Part shown: piece by piece, positions 13,301 through 24,492 of the stretch
Layout: the number at the start of each line of letters is the position of its first letter
Position numbering within the stretch: position 1 is the first letter of the stretch
Origin: Crocodylus rhombifer
Lineage: Eukaryota; Chordata; Crocodylia; Crocodylidae
Assembly: GCA_038503035.1 (NCBI GenBank)
Contig: JAVSML010024617.1
Coordinates: 429,384 to 493,383, forward strand
DNA: 64,000 bases
Reading direction: 5' to 3'
Program-made: the position numbers and the translations under genes
Notes under the pieces: model-generated
Databases searched by the model: none
Told to the model about the DNA's origin: nothing
What the model saw: only the letters and a program-made list of their open reading frames with translations

Positions 13301-14577
13301 TAGCAAACCTTAAAGTATTGCCAAGAAACATACCCTTCCCCATTCAGTGCATGCCAAAACTCAAAAATTAGGCAATGTAGACAGTTTGGCAAGCCTGAGC
13401 CAGGCCCACGCTGTCTCAGCTGTGTGCCTTGGTGTTGTGGTCACACTAAACTGGCAATACCACTGGGTTTTAAAGCTTTGGTTTGTGCTGAACTGGAAAG
13501 GTGTGCTTTTCAGTGGTGGTGTATCTTTCTTCACAGCACATATGGTAGTACAGGAGGACTGGGTGGTATTCCATGAGCTAGTGGCCTTTTCAGCTAAAAA
13601 ACCTAGTTGACGGCATAAATTTGTTACTGTCAATCACTGAAGAGTCACTGGGATGCATGAGCCAGTATCAAGCTCCTCCTGGGGCCATTTTCAATAGCTG
13701 CTATGTCCTCTGTAAAACACTTCAAGAAATTAAGAGTTCTTATGGCTAATGCTTAGACTCCTGGGGTCTCTCTCAATTGGCTTCTGTGTCTTTTTAAAAC
13801 ATTAATAATGATCATTAGTTCCTTTTTCCCACCCATCTCAGCAGTTAATGTAAGGGGCATTTTTAAATGAGCACATTTACAAAAGAGTTTTATGTTTATT
13901 TTCCATAAAATACCTATTTTTATGTAAGTTAAGGGAAAATCAAGGCACTGAGACTTATGAACGATACACACAGACCTGGGTTTTATCAACAGTCTCTGCA
14001 CTCTGTCGTTATTCATACAGCATTGGTTAATGCCCCAAAGTGGAGCTGGTGTCAAATATGGGATGCTCTCTCTTGATGGCTTCTTAGGCTTTCCAGAATC
14101 TCAGTCAGGAAGCTGGAGGATGTTACATCTATTACTTCTGGGACTTCCATCATCCCCAGGACCAAGGCATCAGTTGGTCAGCCAATTGGTTTAAATGATC
14201 CTTTCCTCTTGCCTTTCAAAAGAGTAGGGTGGAACTTCCTCATCTCTGAGTGGATTTGTGTACTCCTCTACTTGTTAGTACATGGTGAAAGCTACATACA
14301 CATTGGTCATTTAAATTTATATTCAATTTGCAAAAACTTGTTTCAAGCTGAAATAACTCTCTCGCTTAAACATCTGTACCTTACTCTCCTTTAGCAGAAA
14401 ATAGCTCATGTTAAAAATAATTTACTTATACCATGCATTTTGTTACTAACGTAACAACTGTCTCATTCACCATTCATTAAATGAATATAGGCACAAGATT
14501 CAAATATATGGCATAATAATATGGCATATAGCTAGCATTATATAAACACCTCAGTATTTAAGTATTGGTCTATTGTA
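10384..14577. other. Intergenic DNA, nothing firmly recognised
   Basis: No gene is supported. The segment at 11220-11960 is richer in GC with several open frames and may be transposon-derived (for example the CATGTAGACATAG / CATATAGACATG pairs near 11563-11595). The segment from 13270 contains GCATGTCTAC and AATGTAGAC, which could be decayed ends of a DNA element, but no family could be assigned. Confidence 0.4.
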
Positions 14578-14870
14578 AGAGTGTCAAACTCACCCAGCCC
14601 CTCAAACCAGATTTGAATCATAAGGCTTTTTGGCCAGATCTGGACACTGTGATGGCAGTGGCCACAAGGGTTCATTCCTCACCAACAACAGGTGTCCCTA
14701 GTAGGGCTTTGTACCCTGGATTTCAGTGGCAGTCCCAGCTCCTGCTTGCCCTGCCCCTGAATTCCCAGCCCCTCTTGGAGTCAGTGGACCAGAAGATGGA
14801 CTCCAAGAATTGAACATATGGCACCCCTGGGCAGGATCTGGCCCAAGAGCTGAACATCTGACACCCCTAT
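14578..14870. mobile_element. hAT non-autonomous element (GTGTCAAAC family)
   Basis: The ends are AGAGTGTCAAACTC and, inverted, AGGGGTGTCAGATG. Flanking 8-mers are CTATTGTA (14570-14577) and TTATTGTA (14871-14878), a 7/8 match and so a likely 8-bp target duplication. The 293-bp body contains GGCC-rich sequence like the sister copy at 17600-17881. No transposase is encoded. Confidence 0.75.
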
Positions 14871-17090
14871 TTATTGTATTTTGTCTTTGAGACCCCCAAG
14901 CTGAAAGCTAAACCTTCTGTCTTACCATACCTCCTTACCAGTATCACCTCGTTCTATTATATGTATACTGGCATATTAAATAATTGTGGTTGATATTGCA
15001 TATCTGTAGGTCCCTCCAATCCAAAGATCACAGAAGGCTTGAGAAAGAAATCAGCTGATGTGAACATTTATCATTTAGCTAGCTATTAATCACACTTTAC
15101 AGAGAAACAGAGTAGCTTAGTGTTTTGCCCACGATCAAAGGGAGTCATTGTCAGAGCAGTGATTTGAACATAATTCCTACACTGTCATTGGAAGTCACCA
15201 AACCTTGTTCTCTCATGAAGGGAAATGTGTGACCTTTTACAGAGCAAGCAGAGCCTTTTCAAAACCCACTTTAACTTGTGTTTCCTCCTTTCAAGTTCCA
15301 AATATTTTCCAGGGAGGAAGTGGCTGACAGTGTGACTTCCATATTGTTATGAAACTTATAAAGAGAGGCCACCAGCAGTCTCCCCTGGCATTCTCAGGCA
15401 ATGAGGGATGTCAGTAGTGGTGGTCTTCATGCTGCCCTATGTGAAGGGCTGGTAGGGAAACTAGCAGGAACTCAGTTTGCAATCCCTCTTTCTATAGTAT
15501 AATCAATCCAGCTCAACTCAAAATGGTTTCTAATGCAGGTGTGAGGGTGTACAGGTCCCAAACTGGAATTGCACACTTCTTTTCACCTCCATTATCCATA
15601 CCTTACAAACACTGCAGGAGACAAGCACTGAGATGGCATAAAGAAGCAGTTCATTTTCAGGGTGTCGTCTGAGTCTGAAGCAGCCACGAGAAAGCTGATG
15701 GAAAGATGATTTTCAGAGAAGAACAGAAGAGACTGAGAAGAACTATTCAGCTTCTTTGTATCTTTCCTGTATGGCTTTTCCTATGATCTTAAAATGACAA
15801 AAATTAGTATGTGAGGAATAGGAAGGACATGCTCAAGCATGTGCTCTGGCATCTGAGGGCTGATAAATATTAACTGACTATATAGCCCTGTGAGCTATGT
15901 CCCATCTCCTGGGAAACTTGTCCAGCTGTAGACGAATACTTTGATTTCTGGTTTCGCTCACTAGTTCTCAGAAGTTGTGTCCTCTTTCTTGTGTAAGTGA
16001 CCATATGTCAGTCATAAGGACACCCCATGAACTAGTCACTATGCATTTCAAAAGAGTAGCCCTTTGCTGCTAGGACTGGAATTCCTTCTCTGTAAAAATA
16101 CAGGGAAACATGTCATAATAATGGAGCTTTGGGTCCACTATTAATTCACACCAGATCCTTCCTTCCCTCTTCCCTCCCTATTTTTTGCAAGTCTTCATTG
16201 GGCTAATTAAGACTTTATTAAAATTAATTTTCAAGTCTTCATGAAGGCTACCCACCACTTTGGAAAGTAAACTTCCTTTAAAGCCAAAATTGCTTAAGTC
16301 TCTAGTCTTAATTGTAGGAAATATCACCTCTAAATTATGAATTCAGGTTGCATCTTCAAATTGTGAATATACAAGTGTGAAAGTTATGGATTTCACTCTC
16401 AGGGTGAACTGATCTTGGGCAGTGTTGTAAAATAACATGACATAGCATATTGGAGGTTTTTTATAAAACATCAGTAGAATTGCCCGGTCATAATGATATG
16501 ACAAAGAATTCAACAGAAATTATCTAAAATTAACAAATGAAACATTTAACTTGATCACATCTTGAGCACTACAGCATTTTCTAGGCAAATGAGTTTAAAC
16601 CCAAGCACTGGCTGCACACTTTCCTGTTGTACTTAATGTGGATGTGTACACAACAGGGAGCAAAAGTGCAGTAATATACCACTGTCTGTCAGAATCATAT
16701 TTCTTATGAAAATGTATGTCTAGGCTCACCACATTCAGCATTCAGGGTTCTTGAAATTTTGAAACAATTACTCTTCCTCTCATATAATGAGAAAATAAAA
16801 AGGCAATAATGTCTAAAAGACAGTTGAGGATGGAGTGCCTCAACTCTTGCTATACAGCTAGCTCTAACACTGACACTAATGTGCTACACTGGGGGAAAAC
16901 CTTGATGTTACTGAGGTTCCCTGTTTTTAAAACAAATATCTACCTATCATACCTCACATGGATACCAAGAAGGAAGCTGGTCAGGAATGTGTGAAATTAT
17001 TTTCATTGCAAAATACTGACTCATTTTTGCATAAACATACCATTTAAACTTTCCTCGGGTCGAGTATATAATTCATTTTTTTATCAAAAC
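14871..17090. other. Intergenic DNA with a MIR-like SINE relic
   Basis: About 15085-15180 resembles the reverse complement of a MIR SINE (TTTACAGA.AAACAGAG, GTTTTGCCCACGATCA, GTGATTTGAAC). The rest is unassigned AT-rich sequence with a pyrimidine-rich run near 16155-16185. Confidence 0.45.
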
Positions 17091-17118
17091 CAGAGAGAGA
17101 GAGAGAGAGAAAGAGACA
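17091..17118. repeat. (GA)n microsatellite
   Basis: A short GA dinucleotide tract runs into AAAGAGACAGACAG. Confidence 0.85.
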
Positions 17119-17459
17119 GACAGCACACGCTTCTCTCAAATCAGCTAAGGAGGCAGACATCGGCGCTCCTACAAGGAATGTGGGAGATTGAATTCAAGTA
17201 TCTGCCTTGCTTGACTCAGGTCGGTGACCCCCAACATCCCAGGTCAGTGTCCCAACCACTGAGCATGCTCTCTCTTTCATATTTTTTTAGAAGTCTCTAT
17301 TGCAGCTTGATGAGGACCCAGAAACATTTTTTAAAATCTCCAAATTTATGGCACAGAAAAACCATCTCCTGCTCAGCAGTAGCTGCCAGGCTATTTAGTA
17401 TGTAAGGTGCACTGAGATCCTCAGACAGGAAGCTACACTATAATTGCCACCACCATCAC

Positions 17460-17585
17460 CATACTTCACATTATTATAACACCTTCCATCTGTTGTTTAT
17501 TAACACACAAAGCCTCATGATATCCCCTTAGGTGAATATTATTAGCCTAGTTTTACAGAAGGAAAAATATACACATGCACAGAAA
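17460..17585. repeat. MIR-like SINE fragment
   Basis: The plus strand has a stretch ending AATATTATTAGCCTAGTTTTACAGAAGGAAA, which resembles the MIR segment that normally reads TATTATCCCCATTTTACAGATGAGG. A tRNA-head-like piece (CCCAGGTCAGTGTCCCAACCACTGAGC) lies just before it, at about 17237-17265. Confidence 0.45.
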
Positions 17586-17599
17586 TACAGTCTTTAAAG

Positions 17600-17881
17600 C
17601 AGGAGTGTCAAACCTGTGGCCCATGGAGCCGTTCTATCTGGCTCACTGGCGGGTCAGGGGATTTTGGGGCTAGGCTAGCAGGGAATGGTGCCTACCACAC
17701 AATCTTGGAACCTGGGACCCTGTTGGATGTGACTGTCAGTAGCAGATGGGTGTGCATCGGCTGTGCCAATGAAGCTCCACTTGCCCTGCAGCTGCTTGGC
17801 CCCCTATAGCTGCCACTTGCCTTCCAGATTCAACCCCCAAGGGATACCCATACCGGACCCAGGGTGAGTTTGACATCCCCG
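17600..17881. mobile_element. hAT non-autonomous element with perfect 8-bp duplication
   Basis: A 282-bp element is flanked on both sides by CTTTAAAG (17592-17599 and 17882-17889), a perfect 8-bp target duplication typical of hAT transposition. The terminal repeats are CAGGAGTGTCAAAC and, inverted, CGGGGATGTCAAAC. The interior is GC-rich and noncoding. The same family is seen at 14578-14870. Confidence 0.9.
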
Positions 17882-17889
17882 CTTTAAAG

Positions 17890-19744
17890 AAAGAATATTG
17901 GATGCCTAAATACATAGCATTTCAATACATATTAAGACCAACAGATTTAAAAAATGATCAGCTGTCCAGGGTACTGAGTGCCCACAACTTAAGTGACTTG
18001 GGTAATGTCAGTCTTTTGATTCCCAGTACATTCCCCTCACCATAAGATCAATCTTACCCATTACTACTACAAAGGATTATCATTATTATAATGCTAGCCT
18101 GGCAAAAGTTGTGATTTCCAGATTGGAAGGACAATTATAATGGACCATTTTTTTCAAAATTTCCATAAAAGGCCATTTTTTCACCATTAAATCTTACAAT
18201 TTGTCATTATTGTATACTGGACAACCACCACATTTGTAGGCGGGGTGTCCTCATCCAGGTTTTATAGGCTGAATTATGCAGGTTTATAGGCTGAATTATG
18301 TTTTGTGAAATTAAGATAATTTCCTTTTGGATGTACTTTCTTTAAAGCAAGAGCAAGGAGGACAAGCTATTTTATCTGAGCTTACAAGGCCCAAGAATAA
18401 TTTATAAGATTTCCAGGGCATTCAGAGCAAAATGCCTGTAAAAATCCAGGCTGAAGTCTAGAAGAGAACAAAACAAGCAAACTTGATTGGGGTTTTATCA
18501 TACTATTTTTTAGCAATTTCGCAGCTCTGTTCATCTGCAGATCTCAAGATACACTGCAAAGGAAGAGAAGGATGCTGCCTCCATTTTGCAGTCAGTATGA
18601 CTTGCCCAGAGTCTTACAGCAAGTTGCTGCTGAGCCACACACAAACGCACATAAAACTGTACTAAGTTAATGTTATCTTTCTCATACATGTCATTACAAG
18701 ATGTTCTTATATGTTTGAGGACTTGTTTCATGAGGGATAATAAGATAATATCATCCTACAATGATATAAGATTGTACTGTAACTAAGCAGCTTGTCAACT
18801 GGATTTAACTGTGCTGATGCTAAAAACAATCTTGCTCCATTTTGCAAATTAGATCTATATACCAGTAGGCTTGTTTTACCTTGAAATACACCCAAAAAAA
18901 AGCTCTGACGTTTTCAAATATGCCAGGAAGCCCTTGCTAAACCCTCCAACCTCCAGAGAAAATGTTCTCAATTAGAAATACATTACGTTTGTCACAGCTA
19001 AGCAATTTCTTACAGACTAAAGAGACTTTTAGTGATTTCATGGTACAAAAAAGCAGTCAGTGTAACACAAAGAAATTAAAATTCCAATTGAGGTGTCGTA
19101 CAGTATGTGAAAGCATTTAGTTGTCCAATCAAAAAACCCCAAAGAATAACCTTGCAAAGGATGCAGTAAAGCAAAAATGTGTGCTTCTCTGTTATGTAAA
19201 AAAAGCAGGCTTGTCACAAAAAGTTTTTCCAGATTTCTCCTGTTATAAGAACATTTATAAGTCAAACCATGAATAACTGCAGCATTCAAGATTAAATTGG
19301 GTTCTAGGAGTTTTCTTCCTGTGGCAGTCAGTCAGAAATCCTGCTGATGGGCAGGCTTATGAGAAGCAGATTATGTCATTTTGATAAAGCTCTCTTTTGG
19401 CTTTGCCTACCCAACCTTTCTGACAAATAGTCTGAAATGCATTCAAGTTGTCTGCCACCCACACTACAGCCAATAAAATCAGAATCATGCCTCAGAGGGA
19501 AAATGAAAACATGGAAAACCACAATGGAGTACTTCGTAAGTTATTACATCAGCAAGGGTTTGTGTGTGCATGTGTGTCTCTCTCTACAAATACCAGCACA
19601 TGTGCACACCTGCATGCACAGACACGCACGCACACACACACTCTCTTTTCTGTCAGGAGTTTATATTGCCAGTGGATTTGTTTGATTCAAAAAAGCATAT
19701 TGTTGGCTAAAACACATTGGCAGAGGCAAGTTTTACTAAGGAAA
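17890..19744. other. Intergenic DNA downstream of KDM4C
   Basis: It holds a 22-bp tandem duplication at 18257-18300 (AGGTTTTATAGGCTGAATTATG and a 21-bp second copy), a MIR-like fragment at about 18570-18640 (ATTTTGCAGTCAGTATGACTTGCCCAGAGTC), and an AC-rich tract near 19618-19642. No gene was recognised. Confidence 0.5.
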
Positions 19745-20689
19745 AGGACATTGTTTATTTATTTTTAAACACTATTACATTGGCAGACTATTATTTAAAA
19801 AGGAAGACCATATTATATTAGTTCAAAACTAGCCTGTTAAGCATATATATTTAAACTCTAATTTTACACATAATGAAAGAAAATTTTATTTTACAAATAG
19901 CTATTCTTAATAAGTCTTATGAAAAAAACCATGTTTTAAAAATAACTGCCAAAATCTCCCTCTTTAAATATACAAAACCCCTTGGCTGTTCTGAAGATTT
20001 CCTCCTTAGAAGCCAAAAAATATCTAAGTCAACAGCTCAGCCCTCATCAAAGCCTATTGAAAGCAGTAGTGATATAAAAATGTAAAAGCACTGTACAAAG
20101 TAAATAAGTACAGCATTTGCAGGTCTTAATACTGTACATAGTATCTGTTTTAAAAATGTTTTTTTGTTTTGTATTTTACAAAAACTCCTATTTCAAAAAA
20201 ACAGCAACACAAAATTGAACATTCTTCCCTGTGTGTGGATAACGTAAGCCATTGTAATTATATCTTGTTACTGAAATTTCCGGTTTTCATGGGGCAATAT
20301 GGAACTGACATTTCACCATCTTGACCAGGTGCTAGATATATTATTTAGCTAAACCCAATTCTTCTCTCAGAGAAATCAACAGGAGTTTTACCACTGATGT
20401 CAATGAGAGTATGACTGCGCTCCTGTATTTCTTCAGCATGTCATTATCTCTTAATATTAGGCAAATGGCTCCTTTCTCCATTCCATGAAGCTAAATTCAT
20501 TCAAGCCCCTCAATTCATCAACAAGAGAAACAAAATGGAAAAGTTCAGAGGTTTATGAGTAAATTCACTGTACAACTCAAGTATATTTATTTTAACTGAA
20601 TTATTATACTGAATAGACACAATCATCTAACCATGGATGTGCCTGCTTATGTTGTATCCCCCCGCCCACATAACCTGATTATTTCCCTG

Positions 20690-20693
<4 letters not shown>
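19745..20693 (-). other. KDM4C: Probable distal KDM4C 3' UTR
   Basis: This AT-rich, low-repeat stretch lies downstream of the stop codon and the CA repeat. On the minus strand it has several AATAAA hexamers (20586-20591, and two overlapping ones at 19754-19759 and 19758-19763) and many T-rich runs. It has no open frame and no recognisable transposon. The lack of repeats in a repeat-dense window suggests a 3' UTR ending near 19740, but no transcript evidence is available here. Confidence 0.4.
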
Positions 20694-20740
<47 letters not shown>

Positions 20741-20750
20741 NNNNNNNNNN

Positions 20751-20796
<46 letters not shown>
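20694..20796. repeat. (GT)n / (CA)n microsatellite with 10-N gap
   Basis: This is an uninterrupted GT dinucleotide run on the plus strand, broken by ten N at 20741-20750. The Ns probably mark an assembly gap of unknown true length inside the repeat. On the KDM4C sense strand it reads (CA)n and starts about 20 nt after the stop codon, so it would lie in the 3' UTR if transcription continues. Confidence 0.95.
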
Positions 20797-20799
<3 letters not shown>

Positions 20800-20802
20800 A
20801 TT
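20797..20802 (-). promoter_or_regulatory. AATAAA hexamer just after the KDM4C stop
   Basis: On the minus strand an AATAAA lies 15 nt after the stop codon, immediately before a (CA)n tract. If used it would give a 3' UTR of only a few tens of bases, which would be unusual for this gene. A downstream signal is more likely (see 19745-20693). Confidence 0.35.
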
Positions 20803-20817
20803 CCTTCATCGCTTCCC

Positions 20818-20994
20818 TTATAGTCCCTTCTGGCACTTCTTTTGGAATGAGCTTTTCAAGAAGGAGCGGTAGCCAGGGTCATCCACATACTCATTCTTAA
20901 AGCGGGAACTCAATACTCTCTGCCTCTTCTTTTCTCCCTGGATAATATCTGCTCCATAAAACGTGTCTTCAAACCTCATGTCGGAGGCTGTAGA
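20818..20994 (-). CDS. KDM4C: KDM4C terminal coding exon with stop codon
   Basis: The last coding exon has 58 codons plus TAA at 20818-20820. The acceptor is TGTTTTCAG, followed by [20 protein letters not shown]. The rest includes the basic stretch EKKRQRV, the segment [17 protein letters not shown] and a Lys/Gln-rich end KKCQKGL. Residue by residue it is very close to the C-terminus of mammalian KDM4C, with small changes (for example VDDPGYRS where I recall VADPVYRT). The tail lies outside the Tudor fold; the basic stretch could help nuclear localisation or nucleic acid contact, which is inference. The stop is followed within 15 nt by an AATAAA hexamer and then a long CA repeat on the mRNA strand. 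Confidence 0.95.
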   Translation of the reverse strand, partial: STASDMRFEDTFYGADIIQGEKKRQRVLSSRFKNEYVDDPGYRSFLKSSFQKKCQKGL

Positions 20995-22711
20995 CTGAAA
21001 ACAGACATTAATTACACCATCAGTTTCACAAAGGACATTCCACTCCAACACTCTCCAAGTTGCACAAGAGCAGTGATACCTTTGGTTTCAGGAGACAATA
21101 AGTTATTTCACTGATTAAACTGATATGTAGCCATCAGTATCTTACAGCATGCAGTTTCATGGCAGTGGTTCAAGGAAAATTCATTCATGTTAAATACATG
21201 TTTAACCTTTTTATATGCTCGATGCACACACTGTGGTGTTTTGTTCCATAGATCTGTGAGGTCTCCTAAATTCATTTGACTGACCCTAGCTGCTTTGTGG
21301 TTTGACTGCAGAAAAAGATCACAGGAATTAAACGTGGGAAAGACGTTATTGAATCCAATCTGTCCTGATGGTGGAATAGCTTTATTTCCAACCATAACAT
21401 ATATTATCTAGTGTTTTATCCAGGCTAGTTTTAAAAATGCAAAGGACCTTCTCATGTAGGCTTTTAAAAGAGATGCCTGTACAACTGCATGAATTGTGTG
21501 GAGTGGGAAACGTAAGTACACCCAGTGCTAGAGAATGTACAAGTAACAGACAGCAAATGAACCAAAATAAAAGGAGGGCAAATTACCAGTGCCTAGGAAA
21601 AAAACCAAAAGTGACGATAAGAAGAAATGTAGGACTCTCTCCCATTATCAAAGCCAGTACCCAAAATCCCCTGGCCTATTTATGGTGCGGTTTAACAAGA
21701 CATTTCACATACTTACAAGGAAGTGGGGAAGCCAAAATTATGAACTGTGGGGCTGATCCTCCAAGGAACTTTATGTCCTTGGTTTGTACAGACTACAGCT
21801 TACAGGAAGTGCTCATCATCATCACGTGGATGGGCTGCCTATTGGGGAATCAGAGCGACTAAGAGGGAAACCCTATTATATGGAAGCACAGATATAAGTT
21901 TTCCAGTGGGGGAAACTGTACTGCTCATCAATAGCAACTGCAGTGTTCCTGGGGTTTCTTTTATTTTGTTATCTAAATTCGCTGCATCTAAATTATACTT
22001 ATCTCCTATAAAATGTTAATGGTGTCATGTGCAGCAATGAAATGCTGATCTATAAAACAAATTTTTTTATTTAAAAAAATAGCAAAACCCCAGCTATGTC
22101 TGCATTGTTATTCTTTGTCAAATACAACAATAAAACAGATTTACAGTACATCTAGTTAATTATAAACTTCTGTTATGAACACTCTATAAAACAATAAATG
22201 GTAATGGGACCTTTTCTGAGTATAATGAAAAACAACCCACCACTCACTCGCAGCCAGGTGGTCTATTTATTGTTTCTTTTCCAAGAACCTTCCATGTTAA
22301 CCCTTAGGACACTGAAGGATGAGCACACTCATTCTGAGTAAATCGGCACTGAAGTGATGAGGTGAAGAATACCTAAATGACTTATTCTCCCCCTTCTCCT
22401 TCCCCCCCTCATTTTATCTCCTTCTGCACCGCTGAGCACAATAGGGAAACTTCCTTACAGGCAAACACTCTCTGGTTTCTCTGCCTCTCCTAGCTGCCAG
22501 TCCCAGTTCTTGCTTTTCATGCAGCCAGCTCCATGCCAATTGTTTCCCTGACTGCACCAGCTTGGGATACGTGGCTCAGAACTGGTGGTATGGAGAAGCA
22601 GCTAGTACATGCATAAGCTGAGGAAGCAGTGGAAAGGACTGGGATCTGCTTCAAATAATGCCAAGTCAATTCTACCTTCAATTGCTAGGAACCCTCCTTC
22701 ATCCTGTGACC
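20995..22711 (-). other. KDM4C last intron, unassigned part
   Basis: Intronic sequence directly upstream of the last exon. The open frames at 21108-21395 (minus) and 21437-22019 (plus) show no family resemblance and no matching splice structure, so I treat them as chance frames or old repeat remnants. Confidence 0.5.
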
Positions 22712-23270
22712 TTAGGCTAAGTGCAGACATTCAGGAGAGTTAGAGGAAGGTTAGATTGGAGTCAAAATGGCCACCCAATCCAAGGTACATGAGAATGGGG
22801 TGGGGGTGGGGAGAGGCTATCAGGAGGGGCAAGCAGGCTTGGAGTGGGGTCTGCAGGGAGTTGGGGGGCAGGTGGTATCTGCAGGAGTGATCAGCAGGAT
22901 GGGGGACGCAGGCAGTGTCTGTGGGAGAATGGTGGGGGGCAGGCGGGATCCATAAGGGGGGCAACAGGGCATTCAGTGTCCTGGGGCTGCGCAGATACCT
23001 ACACTGAAGTTCCATGCCCCAATCTACCCTAGATTAAGTAAATCTAATACTACACTGATCCAGATCAACCTTAGATCAGGTTCCACCATTTTTAGACCAG
23101 TCTATGTGTGTGGAACTTCTGTACTGTTATGGGCTGAGACTGATATCAGATCACTGAGCTGGGTTTGAGCATAAGGTCCACATCCAGGGTGAACTATGTT
23201 AGACTAAGTGACCCTTTTGAACCCAATCTAGGCTCCCCCTAACCCCTGCAAATGTCTGCACTTAGCTTAA
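22712..23270. mobile_element. Terminal-inverted-repeat DNA element, copy A (GACAGACAT family)
   Basis: The 20-bp ends TTAGGCTAAGTGCAGACATT and TTAAGCTAAGTGCAGACATT (inverted) differ at one base. TTA is present at both junctions, compatible with a 3-bp TTA/TAA duplication of the PIF/Harbinger type (inference). The middle contains a G-rich minisatellite (about 22795-22960, GGGGGCAGG(T/C)GG units). The right half shares the segment with ACCAGTCTATG and GGAACTTCTGTACTGTTA with the elements at 31935-32786, 37961-38210 and 54146-55262. Confidence 0.8.
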
Positions 23271-24492
23271 GTGATGCCCCTACACAGAACTAAATAGACA
23301 TGCACCCACAGATGAACACTAGAATTAGCTAGTTTCCAAGTTGTTACCATACATGGCATAGTATATTCAGAAACACTTATTCACAGCAATAAGAAACCCA
23401 CTGTATGTTGCTTTTCTGTTCATAGTCACAACAAGATTTTTTCTAGTTCTTACACTTCAGCTTTGGAAGTTAAAAAATACAAGTGAATTGTTAATAAACA
23501 GAACAGCAGGGGTTACATGCCAATAACATGGGCAGGGATCCTAGTCTGCCTATAAAATATGCATGTGGACCTTGGCTTTGGTGGCTAGGTCACTAAACAT
23601 CATCCTATTCTACCCTATACAGCAGCTCAAATTGTGCCAAGATGCATTGGTTCCTTATGTTTCTCCACTTTGGGCTGAAAAGACTTCGATACAACAAGAT
23701 TTGACCTAGGCTCAGGCATGATCCAGGTTACTCACCAACCCCTCTTAGACTCCTACATGACTGGGGTTTCAGGAATATTATGCAAGACATGCATGGCGGG
23801 ATAAGCAATTGCCCATGACTGCCAACTTCCAGCTGCCAGCACCTGGGGAGAACCATGAACTGCAGGGCAAGGCAGTTTGAAGCCGTGCATCTACCTGGGG
23901 AGCAGGATACTCCCCATTCCCCAGCTACCATTTCCATGTGCAGGAGTGAAGGGGGGTCTTTATAGCTCCATATGCACAAGAGATCGATGACCCTCTTCCC
24001 AGTGTCTGGATCCAAACATCTGGGGAGATTCCAAAACAATGGATGCAACTCAGCTGCCAATGCATCACTACACAAAGCAGCACACGCAGCTGGGTAGAAG
24101 GGAGCTTCCAGCTGCCATTTCCATGGGTTCCCCAGGAACTTAAGCGGCTAAGCTGCTGGGAGCCTTAGCTGCATACCTGTTTTTTAAAGGTCTGGGACAC
24201 AGTGAGCCCAACATCAAGGAGATGCTCCCTGATGTTGGGCTCAGGCTCCCTACCCACCCTTCTGTCTCTTGAGATCTGGCAGAGGCACCAGGTTCAGGTG
24301 CCTCAAGGTGGATCCTGCTTACTGCTCAGCTGATATACCACACCTTCAATTTAAGGCATGACACAAACATGGTGAAAAGATGTTACACATTACATGTGAA
24401 ACATCTTTGTGGCTCACCGGCAGTATTATCATGCCACAAATTGGCTTTAATGTGTGGCAGGGTTACTATTTATGGTGCAATTAACATCTTAA
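23271..24492. other. KDM4C intron, unassigned with a hairpin
   Basis: No exon is visible. Within it, 24204-24216 (GAGCCCAACATCA) and 24230-24242 (TGATGTTGGGCTC) form a perfect 13-bp stem with a 13-nt loop. The stretch from about 23740 to 24440 is GC-richer and is probably an unclassified DNA element. Confidence 0.5.

Noticed and set aside
21437..21862. 141-codon plus-strand open frame in the KDM4C intron
   Set aside because: No recognisable domain, no homology I can name, and no promoter or splice support. Treated as a chance frame.
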